Virus record (IMG/VR): IMGVR_UViG_3300044679_000050
Location: 1 to 45,705 of that record
Direction: 5' to 3' (one strand)
Length of the DNA: 45,705 nucleotides
Source: a virus
Part shown: positions 39,189-45,705 of the stretch, piece by piece
Layout of the letters: every line of letters begins with the position of its first letter
Position numbering within the stretch: position 1 is the first letter of the stretch
The notes under the pieces: generated by a model
The model's input: the letters and a program-made list of their open reading frames with translations, nothing else
What the model was told of the DNA's origin: nothing
Databases searched by the model: none
Made by a program: the position numbers and the translations under genes

Positions 39189-41192
39189 ATGACCGTATCG
39201 GCCGTTGGTTTTTCGGGTCCTACTTGGGTGCAATACCCAGGGAACGGCGCCGCTACCACGTTCAATATCCCGTTCCTTTTGACCGCTGCCCTCGATCTAG
39301 TCGTGGGCTTTATCGCTGGAGGCACCTACACCCAACAGACCATCGGCTTTGCGCTTACGGTGGCCTATCCAGGCACAGGTACGATCACGTTTACTACGGC
39401 TCCTCCGACCGGCACGACGGTTGATCTGCGTTCCCAGATCCCAGAGACCCAGCCGACCAACTTCGCAAACCTCGGTGGATACTACCCCGAGAACACGACC
39501 AATGCCGCGGATCGCATCACGCGGCTGATCACGGACCTCTACCGGTTGACCTATCTATTCGGCATCCACGGCCCGGACCAGGAGAATACGGCGTGGACTG
39601 CGTTGCCTTCGGCCGCCGCACGGGCAAACAGCCTGCTGGCATTTGACTCGAACGGACTGCCGACCATCGGCGTGCAGAACTCCGGTACGCTTCTCACGCA
39701 AACGCAGTTCAATGCGTTTCTCACTAGTGCCCCTACAGGTGGTGCACAAACCGCCGCAGAGATTCTAGCAGGTGTTGTCCCTACCAATTATGGTGCTAAC
39801 CCCGGCAACATCATGCGCTATGGCGCGAGTACTGCGCTAGCCGATAACTCAACCGCGATCAATGCGGCGCTCTTGGTGTCGAGCTTTGGTGGCCCCGCGG
39901 CGAATATACCGGGAGGCACTTGGAATACCGCCGCAGCCCTAATTGCCCCGGCTGGCTCGAGCATGGTGGGGTCGGGTACGTCGTCGGTCATCAATGTTGC
40001 GAACGGTGTGGACGGTTTGCAGTTCACGGCTTCTGACATCGGTATTCTGCCGCGCTCGCGCATCTTCCGTGACTTTCGCTTGGTCGGTACTTTGAGCGGT
40101 ACCTCCAACAACGCGCACGCCATCTATATCAATGCGGGCATCGTCTCGCACGTGGCATTCGACAACATCTCTATTCAGGGCTTCCAGTACGGAGCCTATG
40201 TTCAAGGGCTCTATTACTCGGTGTTCATCAACTGCTATATCGAGAATGTATGGCAGGGAATCACCTTCAACAACCAGTCGATCGGCGTGCACCTGATCTC
40301 GAACACCATCCAAAATGGTGGGGCTGCGACGATTACGGGAAGCGGTTTCTCCTTCGGGGTACTCGTACAGGGTGCCCCTGAAATCGAAAGCCTGAAGATA
40401 ACCAACAACGAGATCTACGGATTCAATTATCTGATCTACTTGGGGTTGATCCAAGAGTGTCAGATCTATGGCAACGATCTGTCAAACGGCACTATGTGTG
40501 CGCTCTTCTTCACCAGCACCATTCGAAGCCTCTCGATCCGCGATAACTTGATCTCGATGGGTGCCACTTCGGGGACCTGGGCCGGGGGCGGTGCGCCGAA
40601 CCTTACCGGCATTTACTGTAACGCCGTCACGCCAGCGACCTCGACCAAAGTACGCATTGCCGGTAATGAGATCTATGCATTCAATCTCCTCACCGGCTCG
40701 GTCGGCATCTACTTAGGGAACGGCAATAACGGCATCAATGTCAGTGACAACAACATCAGCGGATTCGATATCGGCATCGGCGGGGGTAACGGCACGACCA
40801 CGACGGGCGGTGCATCGGCGGGTATGACGATCCAGGGCAACCAGATCACCGCCAACACCTCATCGATCCTGATCAATTCTCTCTCCAGCGAACTGACCCT
40901 GGGGCCGAACTACATTACAGCCGGCGGCCAGGTCACATTCAACGCAGGCACCCCGGCGAGCCTGTTCTATAACCAGCCGAATGCGCCGATGAAAGGGCGT
41001 GCGACGTTCGCTGCGGGCACGACTGTGGCCGTCACCTTCACCAATGCGCTGCCTGTCGGCGTGGTGCCGTATGTGACCTTGAGCGGCAACAATTCGAGCT
41101 ACTGCTCGGTGACGGGAGAGTCCAATACCGGCTTCACGATCAATTGCGCAGTGAGCAATTCAAACTCAGTTGACTGGCACATTTCAGTTTAG
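39189..41192 (+). CDS. Tail fibre/spike with beta-helix, 667 aa
   Basis: The N-terminus (about 1-130) has the T7 gp17-like adaptor pattern: YPGNGAATTFNIPF, FAGTYT-like segment then TGTITFTTAPPTGTTVDLRS, TNFANLGGYYPENTTNAADR. After a linker, residues about 205-560 form a right-handed beta helix of the pectate-lyase type with repeated N-x-I/V elements (NNEIYGFNYLIYLG, IRDNLISMGAT). The C-terminus is a separate small beta domain. It is the receptor-binding or polysaccharide-cleaving spike. Confidence 0.8.
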   Translation: MTVSAVGFSGPTWVQYPGNGAATTFNIPFLLTAALDLVVGFIAGGTYTQQTIGFALTVAYPGTGTITFTTAPPTGTTVDLRSQIPETQPTNFANLGGYYPENTTNAADRITRLITDLYRLTYLFGIHGPDQENTAWTALPSAAARANSLLAFDSNGLPTIGVQNSGTLLTQTQFNAFLTSAPTGGAQTAAEILAGVVPTNYGANPGNIMRYGASTALADNSTAINAALLVSSFGGPAANIPGGTWNTAAALIAPAGSSMVGSGTSSVINVANGVDGLQFTASDIGILPRSRIFRDFRLVGTLSGTSNNAHAIYINAGIVSHVAFDNISIQGFQYGAYVQGLYYSVFINCYIENVWQGITFNNQSIGVHLISNTIQNGGAATITGSGFSFGVLVQGAPEIESLKITNNEIYGFNYLIYLGLIQECQIYGNDLSNGTMCALFFTSTIRSLSIRDNLISMGATSGTWAGGGAPNLTGIYCNAVTPATSTKVRIAGNEIYAFNLLTGSVGIYLGNGNNGINVSDNNISGFDIGIGGGNGTTTTGGASAGMTIQGNQITANTSSILINSLSSELTLGPNYITAGGQVTFNAGTPASLFYNQPNAPMKGRATFAAGTTVAVTFTNALPVGVVPYVTLSGNNSSYCSVTGESNTGFTINCAVSNSNSVDWHISV

Positions 41193-41216
41193 TCGAGATG
41201 AAGTTATGGATAGCGG

Positions 41217-41468
41217 ATGACGGATGAAAGAGGCTTCTGGGACATAGCGCAAACAGGGTGGTTTATCGCAATCGTAGCAGCAACCTGGGGGATCATTTTG
41301 CGTGCAGTTTTAGCCCATCGCGAGAATTCGAGTAAGCGCATTGAAAGCCGTTTGGCAATGCTCGAATCGAAGATGGTTGCAATCGAAGTGTCCCTAGCTT
41401 CAATCGCCGGACGTCTGCTTGAGCGCGATCGGCTGGGCCGCTATACGTGGCCCGGAGATGACAAGTGA
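41217..41468 (+). CDS. Membrane-anchored coiled-coil protein, 83 aa
   Basis: One transmembrane helix (about 13-31, GWFIAIVAATWGIILRAVLA) is followed by a coiled coil (RIESRLAMLESKMVAIEVSL). First gene of the lysis cassette, coupled to the lysin gene through GTGA. Likely an antiholin or lysis regulator; not proven. Confidence 0.6.
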   Translation: MTDERGFWDIAQTGWFIAIVAATWGIILRAVLAHRENSSKRIESRLAMLESKMVAIEVSLASIAGRLLERDRLGRYTWPGDDK

Positions 41469-41860
41469 CTCGCGGGGAACGCAACAATAACCCCGGCAAC
41501 ATCCGCAGAGTTGCGGGTGTTGTTTGGGAGGGCGAGGCGGCCGATCAGTCGGGCGATGATGCATTCGTAATCTTCACGACGCCGGTCTACGGCATACGGG
41601 CTATTGCCAGAATCATGTTGTCCTATGCGCGTGAGGGATTAGATACCGTCGAGCAGATCATCGACCGGTGGGCACCCCCGAATGAGAACAACTCGATAGC
41701 TTACGTCGATGCGGTATGCACCGAATGCATGGTGCAACCGAGCGATGTGATTGATGTGCAGACGATGATGCCTGATCTGATCAAGGGCATCATCCAGCAC
41801 GAAAACGGCGAGATGATCTATACCGACCTACAGATTGACGCGGGAATTGCTCTCGCATAA
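41465..41860 (+). CDS. Probable endolysin-type lysozyme-like protein, 131 aa
   Basis: RGERNNNPGNIRRVAGVVWEG (start GTG 41465), then FVIFTTPVYGIRAIARIMLS and VEQIIDRWAPPNENNSIAYV. R-G-x-R-N-N-N-P-G-N-I/L-R together with G-I/L-R-A and W-A-P-P-x-E-N is the hallmark of a phage lysozyme-like family seen in several podoviruses. The family is annotated either as a muralytic enzyme or a structural protein; lying between membrane genes and spanins here, endolysin is the better call. It lacks a signal peptide, so a holin is needed. Confidence 0.7.
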   Translation: MTRGERNNNPGNIRRVAGVVWEGEAADQSGDDAFVIFTTPVYGIRAIARIMLSYAREGLDTVEQIIDRWAPPNENNSIAYVDAVCTECMVQPSDVIDVQTMMPDLIKGIIQHENGEMIYTDLQIDAGIALA

Positions 41861-41868
41861 GGACTCAC

Positions 41869-42057
41869 ATGCACGCATTAATCTTACTTTTCATCCTGGT
41901 TGCAGCCTTCGCATTGGTCTACTGGGGCATGACAGCGCTGCCGCTACCTCCGGTCGTGCGCGTTGTCATCATCGTGGTGATGGGACTGATTGCCCTTGTA
42001 TTCATCTACAACACCTTCGCTGGCGGAGGCATGAACTTCGGCACCATTGGTAGATGA
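41869..42057 (+). CDS. Two-helix membrane protein, holin candidate, 62 aa
   Basis: Start ATG 41869 follows AAGGA. Two predicted transmembrane helices (HALILLFILVAAFALVYWGM and VVRVVIIVVMGLIALVFIYN) with LPLPP between form a short hairpin, ending in a Gly-rich tail. Typical of a small class II/III holin or a holin-like protein. Its partner genes on both sides are also lysis-type. Confidence 0.65.
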   Translation: MHALILLFILVAAFALVYWGMTALPLPPVVRVVIIVVMGLIALVFIYNTFAGGGMNFGTIGR

Positions 42058-42443
42058 CCGAGAGTAAGACACACAACACTCTCATCTCGCTGCGTGAGTA
42101 CGTCGACATACGGTTCGATGCGCAGGAGAAAGCCGTCAACGCGGCTCTGGCGGCTGCGGATCGCGCTGTCAATAAAGCCGAGGTCGCGAGCGAGAAGCGG
42201 TTCGAGAATATGAACGAGTTTCGCGGAGCGCTTGCAGATTCCGCGCGGCTTTTGATGCCGCGGTCGGAGAGCGAGCAATCTGTCCGGGTGCTGACGGAGA
42301 AGTTCGAGATATTGGAAAAGCGCGTCAACAGTCGCGACGAACGTAATTCTGGTGCGGGTGACAGTTGGATACGCTTAGGTCTTGCCGGTTCCATCATCGC
42401 CAACGTTGTGATGGTCATTGATTACTTATCGAAGTCACATTGA
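42054..42443 (+). CDS. Coiled-coil lysis protein with C-terminal TM, 129 aa
   Basis: The N-terminal half is a coiled coil (LREYVDIRFDAQEKAVNAAL, ASEKRFENMNEFRGAL) and the C-terminus has one hydrophobic helix (IRLGLAGSIIANVVMVIDYL). The S/T-L-R-E-Y-V-D-I-R-F-D-A-Q-E-K-A pattern belongs to a common phage lysis-region family, found near holins. ATG overlaps the previous stop (ATGA). Confidence 0.7.
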   Translation: MTESKTHNTLISLREYVDIRFDAQEKAVNAALAAADRAVNKAEVASEKRFENMNEFRGALADSARLLMPRSESEQSVRVLTEKFEILEKRVNSRDERNSGAGDSWIRLGLAGSIIANVVMVIDYLSKSH

Positions 42444-42751
42444 ACAAGACCGCCATACTCGATGCAGCGCAGATCTTCGATACTTGGAGAGTGGTGCCTC
42501 GATGCGTGCTGTTCGTTTATGGCGGCTGGGTCGCCCACATAACCGACCGCACCCTCGGATGGTATATGCACTTGCCTTCCGCCGAGCGAACCCTCGAAGC
42601 ATCGGGGCTCGCTGCCGGGATTATCACCGCAGTAACTGGGCTATTCCCGTGGATCTACCGCATTTACGCGGATACAGCGACCGACTGGAGCAATGCGATA
42701 CCCACCAGGGTACAAACGATTTCTTCCTCAACCATGGAGACAACCAAGTGA
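42440..42751 (+). CDS. Membrane protein, holin candidate, 103 aa
   Basis: One likely transmembrane helix at about 55-72 (LAAGIITAVTGLFPWIYRIY) and a second, weaker one at 20-35 (PRCVLFVYGGWVAHIT). The start is TTG 42440, chosen for the TTGA overlap with the gene before; no ATG is near. Likely a holin or holin-associated protein. Confidence 0.6.
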   Translation: MNKTAILDAAQIFDTWRVVPRCVLFVYGGWVAHITDRTLGWYMHLPSAERTLEASGLAAGIITAVTGLFPWIYRIYADTATDWSNAIPTRVQTISSSTMETTK

Positions 42752-42915
42752 AATTCGACATCATCAGTTGCTTAATAGGCCTCGTCATCGGCGCCATTGG
42801 TACCTTCCTCATCGTGAAGAAGGACCCGGCCATTGTTACAGCCGTCACCTCGACGCTCGCCTCGGACGTAGCGGATCTCAAGAAGGATGTAGCCGCGCTC
42901 AAGGCGAAAGGCTGA
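42748..42915 (+). CDS. Small membrane protein, 55 aa
   Basis: GTG 42748 (GTGA with the previous stop) to TGA 42913-42915. It contains one transmembrane helix (about 5-23, IISCLIGLVIGAIGTFLIV) and a short coiled coil (ASDVADLKKDVAALKAKG). The ribosome site GGAGACAACCAA precedes it. Probably part of the holin/antiholin set, just before the i-spanin gene. Confidence 0.6.
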   Translation: MKFDIISCLIGLVIGAIGTFLIVKKDPAIVTAVTSTLASDVADLKKDVAALKAKG

Positions 42916-43400
42916 TGGAACTCAAGGCAATCCTGATCGGGGTTGCCGTCCTCGCCTTGGCATGCGGCGGGTACTGGGCGTATCGCAGCGCCTATGACGC
43001 AGGCGACAAGGCCGGGGCGGCACGAGTCCAGGTGCTGTGGGATGCCGACAAAGCGTCCATCCAGCAAGTTACTGCGGCAGCGCTTGCCAAGGTCAATGCC
43101 GATAAGGATGCCGCCCTACAAGCCAACGAGGTCATCGAAAATGAATTACAGGCCCAACTATCTGCCGCCAATGCTAGCGCTGGTGAGCTTGCTCAGCGCC
43201 TGCGCAACGCCCAAAGCAGTCTTGCAGCCAATCGCAGTCAGTTGCCCAAAGCCGGTGGTGGATCAAACGCTGCTGCAGCCACCTCAGACCCAGGCCTGGG
43301 ACCGATTGATGACGCTATTGCCGGCGCTCTCGCCGAGTGTGCCGCCAACCGCGCCCGTCAAGTCGCCCTGATCGGAGAGCTGAAACCACAGCTGAATTAG
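42915..43400 (+). CDS. Rz: Rz-like inner-membrane spanin, 161 aa
   Basis: ATG 42915 overlaps the previous TGA. One N-terminal transmembrane helix (5-23, AILIGVAVLALACGGYWAY) is followed by a periplasmic coiled coil (AKVNADKDAALQANEVIENE, LQAQLSAANASAGELAQRL) and a Gly-rich end. This is the i-spanin layout; it bridges to the Rz1 lipoprotein and disrupts the outer membrane at lysis. The Rz1 frame is embedded in it. Confidence 0.8.
   Translation: MELKAILIGVAVLALACGGYWAYRSAYDAGDKAGAARVQVLWDADKASIQQVTAAALAKVNADKDAALQANEVIENELQAQLSAANASAGELAQRLRNAQSSLAANRSQLPKAGGGSNAAAATSDPGLGPIDDAIAGALAECAANRARQVALIGELKPQLN
43141..43371 (+). CDS. Rz1: Rz1-like outer-membrane lipoprotein, embedded in Rz, 76 aa
   Basis: A frame inside the Rz gene, in a different phase: ATG 43141 (or a second Met ten codons later), a signal MLALVSLLSAC with lipobox L18-S19-A20-C21, and a Pro-rich mature part (PKPVVDQTLLQPPQTQ..., PSVPPT). 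Length and embedded position are typical of Rz1, the o-spanin. The lipobox and overlap make translation very likely. Confidence 0.8.
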   Translation: MNYRPNYLPPMLALVSLLSACATPKAVLQPIAVSCPKPVVDQTLLQPPQTQAWDRLMTLLPALSPSVPPTAPVKSP

Positions 43401-43491
43401 GGGCGCTGTCCTACCCTGAATGTTGCATTTTCTCGAAGAGTTAAGGGCTACGATTTGGCGATTCGTCCACACCCCACATCGGAGCTCTGAC

Positions 43492-43881
43492 ATGTCGACC
43501 ACTCTCCAGTCAATCAATGTCGCCCTGACCATTTCCGGCACCAGCCCACTGCCCTCCGCCAATGCGGCCTTTGCGAGCTACAGCGTCGTCGTCACTGATT
43601 CGAGCGGCACCGCGCAGCCCGCCGTCGTCTTGACCGGCGTCGAAACCCCGACCGCCTGGGCGTTCAATACGTCCGTCAATCCGGGCGCAGGCTCAGTCAC
43701 CGCAACCGGCCTCGATGCGAACGGCTTGGCGATTGCCGGTGCCTCCATGACCCAGGCATTCAGCACCTCATCCGCAGCCGGTACCTTCCCCACCCTGACC
43801 GGTATCGTGGTCACTGCGAATCCGGCTGGAACGGCCGCAACGCCCGCGGCAGCTTCAGCGACTTCAGCCTTTCGGCGGTGA
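43492..43881 (+). CDS. Hypothetical beta-rich protein, 129 aa
   Basis: GGAG precedes ATG 43492. The protein reads as a single beta-sandwich-type domain (INVALTISGTSPLPSANAAF, TGVETPTAWAFNTSVNPGAG) with a Thr/Ala-rich C-terminus. It might be an outer capsid or tail decoration. Coupled to the last late gene (GTGA). Confidence 0.5.
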   Translation: MSTTLQSINVALTISGTSPLPSANAAFASYSVVVTDSSGTAQPAVVLTGVETPTAWAFNTSVNPGAGSVTATGLDANGLAIAGASMTQAFSTSSAAGTFPTLTGIVVTANPAGTAATPAAASATSAFRR

Positions 43882-44042
43882 GTGAGTGGCGGATCGAGGA
43901 AGAGCTCAGGCGCATCCGGGAAGCGCTTGAGCTCCTTCTTGAGGGTCAGCGGCGAGAGATCGAAGAGATAGAAAAACTCCGTCGGTTACTGCGTACGTAC
44001 CCCAAATTGACGGCAATTGCAGTGACTAACACAGCGCCGTAG
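43878..44042 (+). CDS. Last late gene, coiled-coil protein, 54 aa
   Basis: GTG 43878 to TAG 44040-44042. The first 40 residues are a dense Glu/Arg/Leu coiled coil (EWRIEEELRRIREALELLLE). Its stop lies 2 bases from the stop of the opposite-strand gene. No recognised function. Confidence 0.55.
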   Translation: MSEWRIEEELRRIREALELLLEGQRREIEEIEKLRRLLRTYPKLTAIAVTNTAP

Positions 44043-44044
44043 CA

Positions 44045-44725
44045 TCACCTTTTCAACTGCGCAATTTCGATATTGAGCGCATAGACTTCCTCTTTGAGTT
44101 GAACCAGTGCGGCATTTTGCCTGCTCACGATGGCGCTCGCATCCATGTATCCATTCGTGAGAGAGGTGTTGGCGGTCTGGAGTGAGGCGACCTTAGCCTG
44201 CAGTTGAGCCACTTGTGTAGCCAAGGGAACTGCCGCAGTCACCGCGCAAGCGGTGCAGGTCCAAGTTCCCTCTCCCGTACTTGCCATGTCGATCGACGTC
44301 GGATAATAGGCCTTTACGGTATAGAACACCTCCGTCCCAGCACCGTTGACGTAGCCGGTGCTCTGGAACAGCTCCGAACAGGAACATGGGAACGTGACAC
44401 TTCCCGTCAAACTCCAGCTCTCGATGTTGCCCTCGGCATCGGTCGTGACCGATAAGGCGGACACCACGAGCGGGGGGCTGCCGGTGTAGACACCGATGTT
44501 GAACAAAGCACTCGCGGGCGCAATGGTGACTGTCTGATTCGGTCCGATCGCGGCTGGCAATGTGAACGATCCGGAGAGCGCACCGCTAGACCCGCTGCTA
44601 CTCAAGAGCGCGCCGCCCGTGTAGGTATAGGTCGCTTGCGCGAACACCAAAGGCGTCAACAGAAGCCCGAAGACCAACATCGCGATGCCGATCAACCGAC
44701 ACGTCGTCCAGTGCAAGATTTTCAC
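44045..44725 (-). CDS. Secreted coiled-coil protein, possible moron, 226 aa
   Basis: GTG 44725, with AAGGGGAATGAC before it, starts a chain with an N-terminal signal (RLIGIAMLVFGLLLTPLVFA|QA), then a beta-rich domain (TYTGGALLSSSGSSGALSGS, VYTGSPPLVVSALSVTTDAE) with a CSCSEL and a CTAC site, then a C-terminal coiled coil (VAQLQAKVASLQTANTSLTN, ALVQLKEEVYALNIEIAQLK). Four cysteines in the mature part could form disulfides outside the cell. An upstream ATG (44779) is possible but leaves a weak signal. A virulence or exclusion role in the host is possible. Confidence 0.6.
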   Translation of the reverse strand: MKILHWTTCRLIGIAMLVFGLLLTPLVFAQATYTYTGGALLSSSGSSGALSGSFTLPAAIGPNQTVTIAPASALFNIGVYTGSPPLVVSALSVTTDAEGNIESWSLTGSVTFPCSCSELFQSTGYVNGAGTEVFYTVKAYYPTSIDMASTGEGTWTCTACAVTAAVPLATQVAQLQAKVASLQTANTSLTNGYMDASAIVSRQNAALVQLKEEVYALNIEIAQLKR

Positions 44726-44726
44726 G

Positions 44727-44786
44727 TCATTCCCCTTTGTAAATATAGTGCCCGCACTTCGTACACTGGTGGCGCTCATCGATCAC
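44727..44786 (-). CDS. 19-codon zinc-knuckle mini-ORF
   Basis: GTG 44786 overlaps the stop of the HNH fragment (GTGA) and runs 19 codons (VIDERHQCTKCGHYIYKGE); the stop lies 2 bases before the next GTG. CTKCGH could bind zinc only as part of a larger protein. Another bridging mini-ORF, or the remaining end of a replaced zinc-ribbon gene. Confidence 0.4.
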   Translation of the reverse strand: MIDERHQCTKCGHYIYKGE

Positions 44787-44938
44787 CGAGCTATATAAGC
44801 CTTGCGGCTGGCGTGGATGGGCGCGCTCTTGTACGAGGTCAGACCATGCCCGCTCGCCTTCCTGAAGCCTTGCCAGGGCCAGCAATCGGTATCATTGCCT
44901 TTAGCGACCTTGTCCCAAAATGGGCGTCTATCGCGCAT
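44783..44938 (-). pseudogene. Truncated HNH endonuclease, 51 aa
   Basis: ATG 44938 (or 44950) gives MRDRRPFWDKVAKGNDTDCW followed by PWQGFRKASGHGLTSY, which fits the start of a phage HNH endonuclease: F-W-x-K-V-x-x-x-x-x-x-D-C-W-x-W-x-G. The family continues with A-H-R-x-A-Y then the H-x-C...C-x-N-P-x-H-L active-site half. Here IHASRKAYIAR ends at TGA, so the active site is missing. It overlaps its neighbours on both sides, so it is probably an inactive remnant. Confidence 0.65.
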
Positions 44939-45200
44939 TTGAATCGGCATCAGACTGTGACGGTGGGTGCTCGGCGAGCCCTTGCCAGAATTTCGCCATC
45001 GATCGGCACACGGCAGGGCTGTAGGTTCCCTCGACGGTAACTGCGCCCATGATTCGCTGGCGCAGTGTGCTCGTGAAGCAAACCCGGCAGTGAAGTTCTG
45101 ACGAGAAGCCAGGGCGCGGCTCATCGGTGTCGTGCGCCCCATAGACGCCGACCCAATCAGCGAGCTGCTCGAGGATGTCATCAAGCGTTTCAATCGCCAT
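44928..45200 (-). CDS. Hypothetical protein with CxxC, 90 aa
   Basis: The frame ATG 45200 to TAG 44930-44928 encodes an acidic N-terminal helix (IETLDDILEQLADWVGVYGA), a central LHCRVCF pair, and a soluble C-terminus. GGAG and GGAAAGC precede the start. Early-type operon member; no recognised family. Confidence 0.6.
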   Translation of the reverse strand: MAIETLDDILEQLADWVGVYGAHDTDEPRPGFSSELHCRVCFTSTLRQRIMGAVTVEGTYSPAVCRSMAKFWQGLAEHPPSQSDADSNAR

Positions 45201-45217
45201 GCTTTCCGTCTCCGCTG

Positions 45218-45448
45218 TTAGTGTTCGTCATGGTGGAACCCGCAGTTGATGCAGAAACCTTGCCCGTCTCGCATCTGGAAGTTCTTGCAGGAAGTAACTC
45301 GGCGCGGTGCGACTCGCCGCACTGGCCTTGGCTCCGGCGGACAGTCGTGCGGTTCGCCCAACTTGTCTACATGCACATGGATCTCCCCGTCTTCGGTCGA
45401 AACCCGATCAATGTGCAGTCCTCGCTTACCGCAGTACGGACAGATCAC
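45218..45448 (-). CDS. Zinc-ribbon protein, 76 aa
   Basis: GTG 45448, with GAGGGGAAG before it. C3-P-Y-C6 and C66-I-N-C69 form the two pairs of a zinc ribbon, joined by an acidic/basic linker with C36 and C54. Similar small ribbons recur in this operon. Function unknown. Confidence 0.65.
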   Translation of the reverse strand: MICPYCGKRGLHIDRVSTEDGEIHVHVDKLGEPHDCPPEPRPVRRVAPRRVTSCKNFQMRDGQGFCINCGFHHDEH

Positions 45449-45460
45449 GGCTTCCCCTCG

Positions 45461-45610
45461 TCACTCGACGGCGTGCCAAACACTCAAGTGCACGTCAAGC
45501 TCGTTTTCGATCAAGGCCACAATCTTTTCCACGACGTCCTCGACCGGTCCACCAGCATCGCGCCACTCGAGCAGTGCTCGGGTAAGCTCGTTTTGTTCTG
45601 GAAATATCAT
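45461..45610 (-). CDS. Small acidic helical protein, 49 aa
   Basis: ATG 45610 overlaps the stop of the duplicated 63-residue gene (ATGA) and ends at TGA 45463-45461. The protein (MIFPEQNELTRALLEWRDAG..., VVEKIVALIENELDVH) is acidic and helical. It replaces the 93-residue gene found after the intact copy of the same cassette, showing that the two copies are followed by different genes. Function unknown. Confidence 0.6.
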   Translation of the reverse strand: MIFPEQNELTRALLEWRDAGGPVEDVVEKIVALIENELDVHLSVWHAVE

Positions 45611-45705
45611 CGCTTCTCTCCCCGGTTCGCCTTGAACTCTAGCGAAATGTCCTCGATCGTTTCCAACAGGCTCCGGATCACACGCGCGGCTACGATCAAT
45701 TGCTC
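45607..45705. repeat. Right-edge part of the 323-bp duplicated segment
   Basis: These 99 bases equal 2477-2575 exactly. Together with 1-112 they account for the two ends of a second copy whose middle 112 bp (matching 2576-2687) is missing between the window ends. Confidence 0.9.
45607..45705 (-). CDS. Hypothetical helical protein, copy 2 (5' end cut by window edge)
   Basis: The last 32 codons and stop of the 63-residue gene, identical to residues 32-63 of the copy at 2477-2668. The start lies beyond the right edge. If the molecule is circular, this gene continues from the 39-residue membrane gene at 1-97. Confidence 0.7.
   Translation of the reverse strand, partial: EQLIVAARVIRSLLETIEDISLEFKANRGEKR

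Noticed and set aside
42943-43140. Upstream extension of the Rz1 frame
   Set aside because: The lipoprotein signal starts at 43141; the upstream part is a shadow of the Rz coding sequence.
1-45705. Diversity-generating retroelement, expected from BPP-1 relationship
   Set aside because: No reverse transcriptase and no template/variable repeat pair were seen.
1-45705. CRISPR arrays and tRNA genes
   Set aside because: No regularly spaced repeats and no complete cloverleaf were found by reading.

Overview
The window reads as a nearly complete genome of a short-tailed double-stranded DNA phage (podovirus type) or its prophage. The host is Gram-negative, because the lysis cassette ends in an Rz/Rz1 spanin pair with a lipobox. 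The capsid block (portal, Bbp19-like protein, scaffold, Bbp17-like capsid protein, Bbp16-like cementing protein) resembles Bordetella phage BPP-1. The tail tube and internal virion proteins follow the T7 plan (gp11, gp12, gp14, gp15 and gp16 analogues). Family names come from reading the proteins; no search was run.

Layout. (1) 1-6682, minus strand: the early operon, about 27 very small genes joined by ATGA, GTGA or TGATG overlaps, many with CxxC pairs, plus an ERF-type single-strand annealing protein and a Lar-like protein. (2) 6683-6842: a divergent control region with five copies of a 14-bp dyad and two mirror-image promoters; a Cro-like gene lies to its right. (3) 7100-7813: two terminator-like hairpins, a small HTH gene and a long hairpin. 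(4) 7814-44042, plus strand: one late operon with a nuclease, terminase, a block of basic low-complexity genes, tail spikes and glycosidase-like proteins, portal and capsid, tail tube, internal proteins, another spike and lysis. (5) 44045-45705, minus strand: more small early-type genes. The window ends carry the two outer parts of a 323-bp segment that is intact at 2477-2799, so the molecule probably closes into a circle and block 5 continues block 1.

Two minus-strand genes interrupt the late operon: an HNH endonuclease (24313-24630) whose start codon overlaps that of a divergent AT-rich gene, and an AlpA/MerR-like HTH gene (25439-25702). The gene for the large tail-tube protein has an apparent frameshift at its 5' end. 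I found no integrase, CI-type repressor, DNA polymerase, helicase or primase, so replication and any lysogeny must depend on the host or on genes I did not recognise.

The most unusual features are the mirror-symmetric five-operator switch, the mosaic early operon with repeated gene-junction sequences and tiny bridging ORFs, the large spike with two glycosidase-like barrels placed between terminase and portal, and the divergent HNH pair with overlapping starts.
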